A stretch of DNA of 64,000 nucleotides, taken from positions 8,990,001-9,054,000 of the forward strand of contig NZ_CP092431.1 of the NCBI RefSeq assembly GCF_022385335.1, in the 5' to 3' direction. The stretch comes from Streptomyces deccanensis (GTDB lineage Bacteria > Actinomycetota > Actinomycetes > Streptomycetales > Streptomycetaceae). Numbering within the stretch: position 1 is the stretch's first letter; the number at the start of each line of letters is the position of its first letter. A model generated the notes under the pieces. The model did no database searches and had not been told where the DNA came from. It saw nothing but the letters and a program-made list of their open reading frames with translations. A program made the position numbers and the translations under genes. Below, in pieces: positions 31,470-39,852 of the stretch.

Positions 31470-31944
31470 GTCGCCCTCGCCCGGTCCGACACCAGCTCCA
31501 GTACCGTCCGCCAGTCCTCCAGGACCCCGGCGTCCATGCCGGGGATCCAGCTCGCCTCGTCCGCGTGCCGCAGGGCCAGCACGTCCTCGACGAGCGCGGC
31601 GTCCCCGACCCGCCCGCGTGCAGCCGCACGAGGTCGTCGGCGCCGAGGGCGTGCAGGCGTACGAGCCGGGCGACCCGCTCGCCGAGCAACGGCCGCACCG
31701 TGTCGGCGGCCAGATCGGCGTGGCCGGTGTCGTCACCCGGACGGAGCAGCCCCCCGAGGGTGTGCACCAGGCCCGCCACCTGCAGCTCCTTGTCGGCCGG
31801 CCGGCCCCGGCGCAGCAGCGCGGCGGTCTGCAGCGCGTGTTCGTGCGGATCGACCGCGGTGTCCCGGCGGTGGTCCGGCGTCGTGCCGCCGCCCCGGCAG
31901 GCGTGCAGCAGATCCATGAGCTCCTCGACGCTGCGCAGTTCCAT
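31448..31944 (-). pseudogene. HD-domain (phosphohydrolase/oxygenase-like) gene with a frameshift
   Basis: From ATG 31944 (with GGAGGAC upstream) the frame reads MELRSVEELMDLLHACRGGG, DPHEHALQTAALLRRGRPAD, KELQVAGLVHTLGGLLRPGD as far as LVRLHAGG near 31616. The good reading then continues in another frame (VGDAALVEDVLALRHADEAS, WIPGMDAGVLEDWRTVLELV) to a TAG at 31448-31450. One missing G in the G-run near 31605-31616 restores a 165-residue protein. The family is HD-type, close to PhnZ/inositol-oxygenase-like proteins, but the HD pair reads HT, so metal binding may be altered. Either a recent mutation or a sequencing error. Confidence 0.75.
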
Positions 31945-32439
31945 CCGCCGGTCCTCCCGAGTCCGCCCGCGAGAAATGCCGTTGCGACACATGAGCAGAT
32001 CATGGTCGGCTTGCGATTCGGCCAACAGGACCTGAACTACGTACCGAGCACGGCGATCCGATGGGTCGTCGGATCGGTGCGGGGTGCGACCGCTGAGCCG
32101 AACGGGTGATGAGAAACCGAACAAATGGGTCAAATCGCCTTAGGGTAAGGCTTGCTGGGCGCTGAACGACACAAGACAGTTACCCCTGGTTTTCAGCCCC
32201 ATCGAGCGGCAGCCCGCTCATTTGGTTACTCTGTACCGGACGGACAGCCTTATATGGGTCCCACCCACACCCACGGTCCGTCCCGGGACAAGCCGGTCAC
32301 CACGGCCTGCTCTCACATCCAGGCAATCCGGCGCCACCGCGTCCGTACTGACATCGACTCAGACCCGAGCGGGCGTCAGGCGCACAGCGGCAGGCTGGGC
32401 CGACGCCCCGAGGGTGACCCGACACATAAGGAGTGCGCG
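31945..32439. other. ~495-bp divergent intergenic region with a stem-loop
   Basis: Between the HD gene (minus) and the 57-aa gene (plus). CGATCCGA/TCGGATCG arms (32054-32061, 32069-32076) form a stem-loop. The stretch 32105-32260 is noticeably less GC-rich, and contains TTAGGGTAAGGCT and TTATATGGG; a promoter for the small gene probably lies here, leaving a leader of up to about 200 nt. No tRNA or known riboswitch recognised. Confidence 0.4.
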
Positions 32440-32613
32440 GTGACACCAGAGAAGACGAATCGCGAGCCACGCCCAGAGGAACACACCGAGGGCGGCGGCC
32501 GGTCGAAGAAGGAGCTGGGCAGCCTGGACGTGTGGGCCAGGTCCGCCCCGATCCGGCTGGCGGGCTACGAGGACGACCTCGCCGAGCCCCACATCCTGCC
32601 CAGCGTGGACTGA
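32440..32613 (+). CDS. 57-residue protein of unknown function
   Basis: GTG at 32440 follows a strong AAGGAG 6 nt upstream. The sequence has a charged, Glu/Lys/Arg-rich N-terminus (EPRPEEHTEGGGRSKKE) and a distinct C-terminus with LDVWARSAPIRLAGYEDDLA ending ILPSVD. No signal peptide, membrane helix or cysteine. The leader-like first half and compact last third resemble a modified-peptide precursor only superficially; no modification enzyme is next to it. I have an impression that similar small proteins occur across Streptomyces, but cannot name the family. Confidence 0.7.
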   Translation: MTPEKTNREPRPEEHTEGGGRSKKELGSLDVWARSAPIRLAGYEDDLAEPHILPSVD

Positions 32614-32635
32614 GCGGGAGGATCGCGATCGCGTC

Positions 32636-32666
32636 TGCATGGGCGTGCCAGACTCACGCCCATGCA
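32636..32666 (+). promoter_or_regulatory. Perfect 12-bp hairpin enclosing the acetyltransferase start codon
   Basis: TGCATGGGCGTG (32636-32647) and CACGCCCATGCA (32655-32666) are exact complements around ccagact. The ATG at 32662 sits in the right arm. The loop CAGACT (32649-32654) is 7 bp before the ATG and could also be a -10 of a leaderless promoter. Either a translation-blocking hairpin or an operator. Confidence 0.6.
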
Positions 32667-33144
32667 GATCAGAGAAGCCACCGCCGACGACTGGCCCGGC
32701 ATCTGGCCGTTCTGGCACCGCGTCGTCGCCGCGGGCGAGACCTACACCTGGGACCCGGACACCTCCGAGGAAGCCGCCCGCGGCCTCTGGATGGCCCCCG
32801 TCAAGCGCGTGTTCGTCGTCGAGGACGAGACCGGAACCGTCGTCGGCTCCGCCTACCTCACCCCCAACTACGGTGGCCCCGCCGCCCGCATCGCCAACGC
32901 GGGCTTCCTGGTCGACCCCGACCACGGCGGACGTGGTTTCGGCCGCGCCCTCGCCGCACACGTCCTCGCCGCAGCCGGTGCCCAGGGCTACCGGGGCATG
33001 GTGTTCAACGCCGTCGTCGAGACCAACCCCGCCGTACGGCTGTGGACCTCGCTCGGTTTCACCGTGATCGGCACGGTCCCCGACGCCTTCGAGCATCCGA
33101 AGGACGGGTTGGTCGGGCTGCACATCATGTACAAGGCCCTGTGA
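32662..33144 (+). CDS. GNAT-family N-acetyltransferase
   Basis: 160 residues with the acetyl-CoA motif LVDPDHGGRGFGRALAAHVL (about 93-112) and the N-terminal MQIREATADDWPGIWPFWHR. The C-terminal LWTSLGFTVIGTVPDAF is standard for small-molecule or antibiotic acetyltransferases (phosphinothricin-like group), substrate unknown. No separate ribosome site; the ATG lies within a perfect hairpin and may be leaderless. Follows the 57-aa gene by 48 bp. Confidence 0.9.
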   Translation: MQIREATADDWPGIWPFWHRVVAAGETYTWDPDTSEEAARGLWMAPVKRVFVVEDETGTVVGSAYLTPNYGGPAARIANAGFLVDPDHGGRGFGRALAAHVLAAAGAQGYRGMVFNAVVETNPAVRLWTSLGFTVIGTVPDAFEHPKDGLVGLHIMYKAL

Positions 33145-33299
33145 TGCCACCGGTCCCGGGTGCCGGACGGCGCCCGGAGCGCGGGAAGCCCCGTCGGGGC
33201 AGGTGACCGCATGGGTCCCCGCCCCGGCGGGACTCGGTCGGCCGGCGGCGGATCACCGGCGCCCGGCAGAGGCCGGAACCGTGTCCGGCGCTCCCCGGC

Positions 33300-33974
33300 T
33301 CAGCCGAAGTTCACGTCGCTGCACCACATGTAGGCCTGGTCGAGGTGCGAGGCCTGCCAGATCACGAACAGGATGTGGTGTCCGGTGTAGCCGGAGGTCT
33401 GGACGGGGAACGTGATGTTCTGCGCCGGGGCGAAGCGGCCGGTCTGCGTGATGAAGTCGAGGTTGCCCCAGCCCAGGGTCTGGGTCTTGGGGTTGAAGCC
33501 CTGCTTGCTCACGTAGACCCTGAGGTAGTCGGCGCCGTGGGACGCCTGGTCGTACAGGTGGACCGAGAAGTTGTTGCCGACGGTGGTGGTCCGCCACGGC
33601 CCGGGCTTGTCCAGGCTGGCGTTCCTCGACAGGTTGTTGCTGCAGAGCGTCCCGTCGGGGGTCCGCGCCTGGAACTGGCCACCGAGGCCGTCCCGGAGCG
33701 CGCTCATCCAGTTCCACATGGTGTCGGGGTTGGCCTGGAAGGCCTGCCAGCACATGGGGTCCTCGGTCTGCATGGCCGGGTTCGTGTGCTGGTTGCCCCA
33801 GGTCTTCCAGCACTGGTACGCGCGGGAAGCGGGGCCGACGATGGTGCCGTGGGCCTGAGCGGGGGCCGACCAGGTCAGTGCGCCGACGACCACGGCGAAC
33901 AGCATGACGAGCGCCTGGAGGGGCCGGCGGAGGGGCGAACGCGAACGCCCGGTGGACGGACTGTGTGTGCGCAT
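33300..33974 (-). CDS. Secreted AA10 lytic polysaccharide monooxygenase
   Basis: Copper enzyme that oxidatively cleaves crystalline cellulose or chitin. 224 residues: signal peptide ending APAQA, then the mature N-terminal His in HGTIVGPASRAY, which with the second His in GYTGHHILFVIW makes the copper histidine brace. NFG is the usual AA10 C-terminus, and Cys pairs are present; no carbohydrate-binding module is attached. The ATG at 33974 has a GGAGCTCC site. The exact CebR box in its promoter argues for a cellulose rather than chitin role. Confidence 0.95.
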   Translation of the reverse strand: MRTHSPSTGRSRSPLRRPLQALVMLFAVVVGALTWSAPAQAHGTIVGPASRAYQCWKTWGNQHTNPAMQTEDPMCWQAFQANPDTMWNWMSALRDGLGGQFQARTPDGTLCSNNLSRNASLDKPGPWRTTTVGNNFSVHLYDQASHGADYLRVYVSKQGFNPKTQTLGWGNLDFITQTGRFAPAQNITFPVQTSGYTGHHILFVIWQASHLDQAYMWCSDVNFG

Positions 33975-34008
33975 GTGGGGGGAGCTCCTTCCGGTTGCGA
34001 GGCTGTCA

Positions 34009-34050
34009 TGGGAGCGCTCCCAACGGTAGATATCCTGGGTTGGATGTCAA
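34009..34050 (-). promoter_or_regulatory. LPMO promoter with exact CebR-type operator
   Basis: On the minus strand TTGACA (34045-34050), 16 bp, TACCGT (34023-34028), then immediately the 14-bp perfect palindrome TGGGAGCGCTCCCA (34009-34022), which would cover the transcription start. That palindrome is the published binding consensus of CebR, the cellobiose-responsive LacI-type repressor. Confidence 0.88.
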
Positions 34051-34126
34051 TGAGACGGACGCGGTTGATTACAGGGGCGGGCGGCGAGCCAGGGGGCCCG
34101 TGGGCCTGACCGGGCACGTTGCCCGG

Positions 34127-35551
34127 TCAGGGGTTGCGCACGGACGACGTGGTCAGTCGTGTCGGCGGCAGGAACTCCCGTACGTACGTCCGCTCCCAGC
34201 ACGCCCCGGTCTCCCGCAGCTCGCGCCAGGTCGTGTAGCGATAGCGGAAGAGGCGGGCGCGGACGAAGCGGGGCGGGGCGTCGGCGGGGAAGGGGGAGCG
34301 GCGCAGCAGGCGGAGGGTGTCGCGGTCGTTCTCCAGGAGGCGTTCCACCAGGGCGCCGAACCAGGAGCCGGCGTACGCGGGGGAGAGCGCGGCGAACCAC
34401 ATCAGCCAGTCGAGCCGCAGGTGGTACGGGGCGAACTGACGCGGCCAGCGCCTCGGGTCCCCCGGCTTGCCCCGGAACTCGTACTCCCGCCACTCGGAGT
34501 CCTCGCGCGGTACGTCGTCCGCTGTCCCCTCGACCACCACCTCGTACCGCACCCGGCTGACGCTGCCGAACGCCCCGTACGTGTTGACCAGGTGCAGCGG
34601 GTCGAAGGAGCGGTTCATGACCTGGCGGCGGGAGATCATGTTGCGGACCGGGTGGTAGCTGAGCCAGAGGACCAGCGCGGCGACGGCGAGCACGACGACC
34701 GCGTACCACAGCGGCGGGCCGGCGGTCTCGGGTGCGGTCGTGCCGAAGTCGACGGCGGACAGGGCCAGCACGATGGTGATCCAGTTCAGCCAGGAGAAGT
34801 TGCCGGAGAGCACCAGCCACAGCTGCGTCGCGATCATCAGCGCGGCGGCGGCCGTGGCGATCGGCTGCGGGGCGAAGAGCAGGAAGGGGACGACGAGCTG
34901 GGTGACGTGGTTGGCGGCCACCTCGACGCGGTGGAACGGCTTCGGGAGGTGGTGGAAGAACCAGCTGAGCGGGCCGGGCATCGGCTGGGTCTCGTGGTGG
35001 TGGTCCAGGCAGGTGAGCTTCCGCCAGCACTCGTCGCCGCGCATCTTGATCAGCCCGGCCCCGAACTCGACCCGGAAGAGCACCCAGCGCAGCAGGAACA
35101 GCACGACGACCGGGGGTGCCACCTCGTCGTTGCCGAGGAAGACGGCCAGGAAACCGACCTCCAGGAGCAGCGACTCCCAGCCGAAGGAGTACCAGGTCTG
35201 GCCGACGTTCACGATCGACAGGTACATCACCCACGGCACGAGCCACAGCAGCATGCCGGCCCAGAGGGGCAGCAGGGAGTCCAGCCCGGCGACCAGCGCC
35301 ACCGAGACGGCACAGCCCGTCCAGGCCCACGCCGCGAAGAAACGGTCCGAGTAGTGGCGGTGGAACACGCTGGGCGCCCGCCGGAACGGCACCCGCTCGA
35401 CGAAACGGGGCACCGGCAGCATGCCGCGCTCGCCGATCAGCGCGCGGAACTGCAGAGCCGCCCCCAGGAAGGCGACCGCGTAGATCACGGCCAGGGACCG
35501 CTGGAAGAGCAGGCGGCTCAGCCAGAGGTCGGGTGCGGTGAACCAGTCCAC
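34127..35551 (-). CDS. Lipase maturation factor family (DUF1222) membrane protein
   Basis: 474 residues with at least six hydrophobic helices and the family's conserved blocks YSFGWESLLLEVGFLAVFLG, RWVLFRVEFGAGLIKMRGDE, CLDHHHETQPMPGPLSWFFH and NTYGAFGSVSRVRYEVVVEG. Vertebrate LMF1 helps fold lipases in the ER; what bacterial members do is not established. Divergent from the SpoIIE-type phosphatase across a 108-bp gap. Confidence 0.9.
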   Translation of the reverse strand: MDWFTAPDLWLSRLLFQRSLAVIYAVAFLGAALQFRALIGERGMLPVPRFVERVPFRRAPSVFHRHYSDRFFAAWAWTGCAVSVALVAGLDSLLPLWAGMLLWLVPWVMYLSIVNVGQTWYSFGWESLLLEVGFLAVFLGNDEVAPPVVVLFLLRWVLFRVEFGAGLIKMRGDECWRKLTCLDHHHETQPMPGPLSWFFHHLPKPFHRVEVAANHVTQLVVPFLLFAPQPIATAAAALMIATQLWLVLSGNFSWLNWITIVLALSAVDFGTTAPETAGPPLWYAVVVLAVAALVLWLSYHPVRNMISRRQVMNRSFDPLHLVNTYGAFGSVSRVRYEVVVEGTADDVPREDSEWREYEFRGKPGDPRRWPRQFAPYHLRLDWLMWFAALSPAYAGSWFGALVERLLENDRDTLRLLRRSPFPADAPPRFVRARLFRYRYTTWRELRETGACWERTYVREFLPPTRLTTSSVRNP

Positions 35552-35659
35552 GGTACCGACGATAGTGAACGGAACGCTGTCCGGTCCGATGCCGATCCCT
35601 CCACTTCCCTCTGCTTCTCTCCACTCGAATAATCAGGCAAATGCTGTCAAAGTGGCCCC

Positions 35660-37744
35660 ATGGTTGATCGGGGAGCGAGCGACTCGGACGTCCCGGACGA
35701 CTGGCTCTCCCACCCGGACCCCGTCCTGGCGCTCAATCTCATGGGCACCTTCGACTGGGACCTCGACGCCGGTGCGTTCCACATGGACGCCACGGCCCAC
35801 GAGGTCTTCGATCTACGCCCGGACGAGTACGACGGCAAACCCGAGAGTCTGTCGGTGCGGGTGCCGCCGATGGAGGGCCGCAGACTCGACACCCTCGTCT
35901 CGCAGGCACTCAAGGACGGCAGCGAGAACTACGGCGCCTACTTCCGTATCCGGCTGCGCGACGGCACCCTGCGCTGGACCCACAGTCAGGGCTACATCCG
36001 CCGCGACGCCTCGGGCCGTCCGTACCGCGTCATCGGCATCGTCCGTGACGCCACCCGCGAGCTGAGCGAGATACGCTCCCGCACCGAGCAGGCCTCCCTC
36101 GACGAGGTCCGCCGCAAGCAGACCAATGTCGTCCAGGTCATCACGGCCGCCCTGGCCCACGCCCGGACCGTGCAGGACGTGATCGACGTCCTGGAGGACA
36201 CCGACGGACTCACCCACCTCGGCGCGACCAGCCTCGTCATGGGCCTGGTGGAGGCCGGACGCGTCCGGATGGTCGCCGCGGGACCCCAGGACAGCTATGT
36301 GCCCGGCACCCGGATCACCCGCCTCGACGTGAAGTACCCGATGAACGAGGTCGTACGGCACCTCGCCCCGCACTTCATCGAGTCGCCGGAGGAGTTCGCC
36401 GAGTCCTATCCGCTGCTGTGGCCGCACATCACCGACCTCAAGATCACCTCGGCCGCGTATCTGCCGCTGATCGTGCAGGCCCGACCCATCGGGGCGATGG
36501 GTCTCCTCTACAACGACCGGCGCGGCTTCAGCTCCGAGGAACGCGACGTCCTCATCGCGCTCGGCAGCAGCATCGCCCAGAGCCTCCAGCGGGCCATGTT
36601 CTACGAGCAGGAGAAGGACCTCGCCCAGGGGCTCCAGCAGGCCATGCTGCCCCGGTCCATCCCCAGCGTCCCGGGCGCCGACGTCGCCGTCCGCTACCGG
36701 GCCGCGTCCTTCGGGGGCTCGCTCGGCCGGGACATCGGCGGCGACTGGTACGACCTCATCCCGCTGCCGGGCGGGCGCGTCGGCGCGGTCATCGGCGACG
36801 TGCAGGGCCACGACACGCACGCGGCGGCCGTCATGGGCCAGCTCCGCATCGTCCTGAAGGCTTACGCCACCGAGGGCCACACCCCGGCCACCGTGATGGC
36901 CCGCGCCTCCGCCTTCCTCCACGAGCTCGACACCGACCGCTTCGCGACCTGTCTGTACGCGGAGGCCGACCTGTCCACCGGAGTGGTCCAGGTCGTCCGG
37001 GCCGGGCACATCGACCCGCTGCTACGGCACACCGACGGCACCTGCCACCGGGTCGGCGTGGAAGGGGGCCTGCCGCTGGGGCTGTCCGCCGAGTTCGGCG
37101 GCCTGGAGTATCCCGTCGCCACCGTCGAGATGTTCCCCGGGCAGACGCTGCTGCTCTGCACCGACGGCCTCATCGAACAGCCCGGCGCCGACCTCGACGA
37201 CGGCATGCGGACGCTGAAGGCGCTGATCGCCACCGGACCCGACGACGTCGACGATCTCGCCGACCGGCTCATCGACGTGGCGGAGGAGCGGGGCGGCGAC
37301 GACGACGTGGCCCTTCTGCTGCTGCGACGCCGCAGCCGCAGCGCGGAGCCCGGCGGGCGGCTCCAGCAGCATGTGGCGCCCGGCGATCCGGAGGCGCTCA
37401 CCGAGGCGCGGCACATGATCGGCGCGGCGGTGCGGGCGTGGGGGGCGCGGGATCGGGCCGACGAGATCGAGCTCGTCGCGGACGAGCTGATCACCAACGC
37501 GCTGATGCACACGGAGGGCTCCGCGATCGTGACGTTGCGGGCGCTAGCGGGGTCCGACCGGCGGTTGCGGGTGGAGGTCGAGGATTCGTCGAGTGCGTTG
37601 CCGCGGCGGCGGGAGGCGGGGGAGGCGGGGGTGTCGGGGAGGGGGTTGCTGTTGGTGGACCGGTTGACGGATGTGTGGGGGGTGGAGGCGCGGGGCGGGG
37701 GGAAGTGCGTGTGGTGCGAGTTCGTGCTGCCCGGCGCCTCATAG
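35660..37744 (+). CDS. PAS-GAF-PP2C(SpoIIE)-HATPase regulatory phosphatase
   Basis: 694 residues. PAS domain about 25-135 (LRDGTLRWTHSQGYIRRDAS), GAF domain about 155-315, PP2C/SpoIIE phosphatase about 330-555 with metal residues in DIGGDWYDLIPLPGGRVGAV, GDVQGHD and the late GGDDDVALLLL, and a C-terminal histidine-kinase-like ATPase (anti-sigma type) about 575-690 with VADELITNALMHTEG. This is a partner-switching regulator: the phosphatase would act on an STAS anti-anti-sigma factor and the ATPase domain could bind or phosphorylate one. No partner gene is adjacent. Its last 180 bp are unusually G-rich. Confidence 0.92.
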   Translation: MVDRGASDSDVPDDWLSHPDPVLALNLMGTFDWDLDAGAFHMDATAHEVFDLRPDEYDGKPESLSVRVPPMEGRRLDTLVSQALKDGSENYGAYFRIRLRDGTLRWTHSQGYIRRDASGRPYRVIGIVRDATRELSEIRSRTEQASLDEVRRKQTNVVQVITAALAHARTVQDVIDVLEDTDGLTHLGATSLVMGLVEAGRVRMVAAGPQDSYVPGTRITRLDVKYPMNEVVRHLAPHFIESPEEFAESYPLLWPHITDLKITSAAYLPLIVQARPIGAMGLLYNDRRGFSSEERDVLIALGSSIAQSLQRAMFYEQEKDLAQGLQQAMLPRSIPSVPGADVAVRYRAASFGGSLGRDIGGDWYDLIPLPGGRVGAVIGDVQGHDTHAAAVMGQLRIVLKAYATEGHTPATVMARASAFLHELDTDRFATCLYAEADLSTGVVQVVRAGHIDPLLRHTDGTCHRVGVEGGLPLGLSAEFGGLEYPVATVEMFPGQTLLLCTDGLIEQPGADLDDGMRTLKALIATGPDDVDDLADRLIDVAEERGGDDDVALLLLRRRSRSAEPGGRLQQHVAPGDPEALTEARHMIGAAVRAWGARDRADEIELVADELITNALMHTEGSAIVTLRALAGSDRRLRVEVEDSSSALPRRREAGEAGVSGRGLLLVDRLTDVWGVEARGGGKCVWCEFVLPGAS

Positions 37745-37779
37745 CTCGGGGGTTCGGGTGCGTCGGCGGGTGCGGGTGC

Positions 37780-37897
37780 GTGGGGCTTCTCGCGCAGTTC
37801 CCCGCGCCCCCAAAAGACCAGGCCCCTGCGGGCCTGAAAAGCACGGGGCGCAGCCCCTGCTTTTCAGGGGCGCGGGGAACTGCGCGAGAAGCCCCAC
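37780..37897. repeat. GC-rich palindromic repeat, copy C (31-bp perfect arms)
   Basis: Arms 37780-37810 and 37867-37897 are exact reverse complements, running from gtggggcttctcgcgcagtt onward. The loop of 56 bp contains a second shorter inverted repeat. Lies between the phosphatase stop and the glycosylase start. Confidence 0.9.
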
Positions 37898-37966
37898 CGG
37901 AGCCGCGGCCGACAACGCACCCGAACCGCCCCCGCACCCGGCGGAGCCGCATGGCACTCTGGGGGT

Positions 37967-38836
37967 ATGCCTGAATTGCCCGAAGTCGAGGCTCTCCGGG
38001 ACTTCCTGGTCGGCAAGCTCGTCGGTCATGAAGTGGTCCGCGTGCTGCCCGTGGCCATCAGCGTGCTGAAGACGTACGACCCGCCCCTGAGCGCCCTCGA
38101 GGGCCGGGAGGTCACCGGCGTACGGCGGCACGGCAAGTTCCTCGACCTCGCGGCGGACGGCGGCGAGCTGCATCTCGTGACGCATCTGGCGCGAGCCGGA
38201 TGGCTCCAGTGGAAGGACCGGCTGCCGGACGGCCCGCCGAGACCCGGCGGCAAGAGCCCGCTCGCGTTGCGGGTCGCCCTGGAGACCGGCGAGGGTTTCG
38301 ACCTCACCGAGGCCGGGACGCAGAAGCGGCTCGCCGTCCACCTCGTACGGGACCCGGCGGAGGTCCCCGGCATCGCCCGGCTCGGCCCCGACCCCCTCGC
38401 CGACGACTTCGACGTCACCCGCTTCGCCGGGCTGCTCGCGGGGGAGCGGCGGCAGATCAAGGGCGCGCTGCGGGACCAGGGTCTGATCGCGGGGATCGGG
38501 AACGCGTACAGCGACGAGATCCTGCACGCCGCGAGGATGTCGCCGTTCAAACTGGCCTCGTCGTTGAAGCCGGAGGAGGTCCGGCACCTCTACGGGGCGC
38601 TGCGCACCACGCTCACTGAGGCCGTCGAGCGCTCCCGGGGGCTGGCGGCCGGGAGGCTGAAGGCGGAGAAGAAGAGCGGACTCCGGGTGCACGGCCGTAC
38701 CGGCGAGCCCTGCCCGGTGTGCGGTGACACCGTCCGGGAGGTCTCCTTCAGCGACTCCTCGCTGCAGTACTGCCCGACCTGTCAGACGGGTGGCAAACCC
38801 CTCGCCGACCGACGGCTGTCACGGTTGCTCAAGTAG
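37967..38836 (+). CDS. Fpg/Nei-family DNA glycosylase
   Basis: Base-excision repair enzyme for oxidised bases, with AP-lyase activity. 289 residues beginning MPELPEVE, so after Met removal Pro is the nucleophile and Glu the partner; Lys is in RRHGKFLDL; helix-two-turn-helix motif QGLIAGIGNAYSDEILHAAR; and a C-terminal zinc finger with CPVC and CPTC (about 245-275). Whether it prefers 8-oxoguanine or pyrimidine damage is not readable. Stands alone. Confidence 0.93.
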   Translation: MPELPEVEALRDFLVGKLVGHEVVRVLPVAISVLKTYDPPLSALEGREVTGVRRHGKFLDLAADGGELHLVTHLARAGWLQWKDRLPDGPPRPGGKSPLALRVALETGEGFDLTEAGTQKRLAVHLVRDPAEVPGIARLGPDPLADDFDVTRFAGLLAGERRQIKGALRDQGLIAGIGNAYSDEILHAARMSPFKLASSLKPEEVRHLYGALRTTLTEAVERSRGLAAGRLKAEKKSGLRVHGRTGEPCPVCGDTVREVSFSDSSLQYCPTCQTGGKPLADRRLSRLLK

Positions 38837-38975
38837 CCCCGGTCGAGTGATCGAACAGCCCGGAACCGACGACCGGTCATGATCCGCAACCATTGAAGGT
38901 ACGGACCAATCCTCGGCGGACTCGGGTGTGGAACAGGGGCGGATTCCGGGGCCCGCGCGGGGCCGATGGACCGGC

Positions 38976-39647
38976 TCAGCGCGCGGCCGGGGCCTCGATG
39001 GTCACCAGGAGCTCGCCGTCCTGGCTGCGTACCTCGAAGTGGTCGATGTCCTCGAGCTGCATGGCGGTGCCCCCCACCATCTCGGCAGCCTTGTCGGCGC
39101 CCTCGGGGGACTTCCAGTTGGCGGCCGTCTCCTCGGAGCCGTCCTTGCCGATCACGACGAGCCGGCAGGCGTGGGCACCGTCGGCCTCCTTGACCTTCAG
39201 CTCGATGTCGCTGCCCCAGAGCCGCTCCTCTGCCTTGACCTCGGCCCACACGCCCGTCTTCGCGTCGGTGGCCGCGACCGTGGTGACTGCGGTCTTCGGA
39301 GCCTCGCTCTGACCTGCGACAACGGCCACGGCGGGACCGCCGATCGCGATGACCACGGAGGCCGCGAGGGCGAACAGCCAGCGCCTGCGCTTGGCCCGGT
39401 GGCGCGCGGCCACCTCGTCGAGCAGCCGACCCAGCATCCGGGGGCCGGGCGCCGCGAACGGGTGCACGGCACGCGGTGTCGCGTTGCGGTACAACATCAG
39501 CTGGCGGGCAGCCGGACGGAACTCGGTGACCTGTACCGCGCACTGCGGGCAGCCGCGGACATGGTCCTCGAAGTGGAACGAATCCACCTCGTCCAGCACG
39601 CCCAGCGCGTACGCGCCGACGTCGTGATGACGATCCTGGGACCACAT
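38976..39647 (-). CDS. Membrane anti-sigma factor with zinc-binding ZAS motif
   Basis: 223 residues. The N-terminal cytoplasmic part has the zinc anti-sigma motif HVRGCPQC (H-x3-C-x2-C, about 31-38), followed by AVQVTEFRPAARQ; one membrane helix near 95-115 (RRRWLFALAASVVIAIGGPA); and an extracellular RskA-like domain ending TIEAPAAR. GAGGAAT lies before the ATG at 39647. The likely partner is the ECF sigma factor at 40524-41069, on the same strand but separated by one gene. Release would follow proteolysis or redox change at the Cys pair. Confidence 0.88.
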   Translation of the reverse strand: MWSQDRHHDVGAYALGVLDEVDSFHFEDHVRGCPQCAVQVTEFRPAARQLMLYRNATPRAVHPFAAPGPRMLGRLLDEVAARHRAKRRRWLFALAASVVIAIGGPAVAVVAGQSEAPKTAVTTVAATDAKTGVWAEVKAEERLWGSDIELKVKEADGAHACRLVVIGKDGSEETAANWKSPEGADKAAEMVGGTAMQLEDIDHFEVRSQDGELLVTIEAPAAR

Positions 39648-39852
39648 GGCAATTCCTCGGGCCGGTGTGCGGTGGGGGTTGCTTCCTGCCCCCACCGGTA
39701 CGGACCAGACCGGCGAATCACTCAAGCCCCGCGACAATGCCAACCAAAAGATTCGGAGCCCTCCGCCGGGCGGATTGGTCCGGAACCGAAAAAGTTGGTT
39801 CACCAAGGCCGGGACACGTCGACAGCCGACACCCGGACCCGGGGCGTCCCGG

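Noticed and set aside
32136..32156. Possible DmdR/IdeR iron box TTAGGGTAAGGCT
   Set aside because: Only the left half matches the TTAGG consensus; the right half (CCTAA) is missing.
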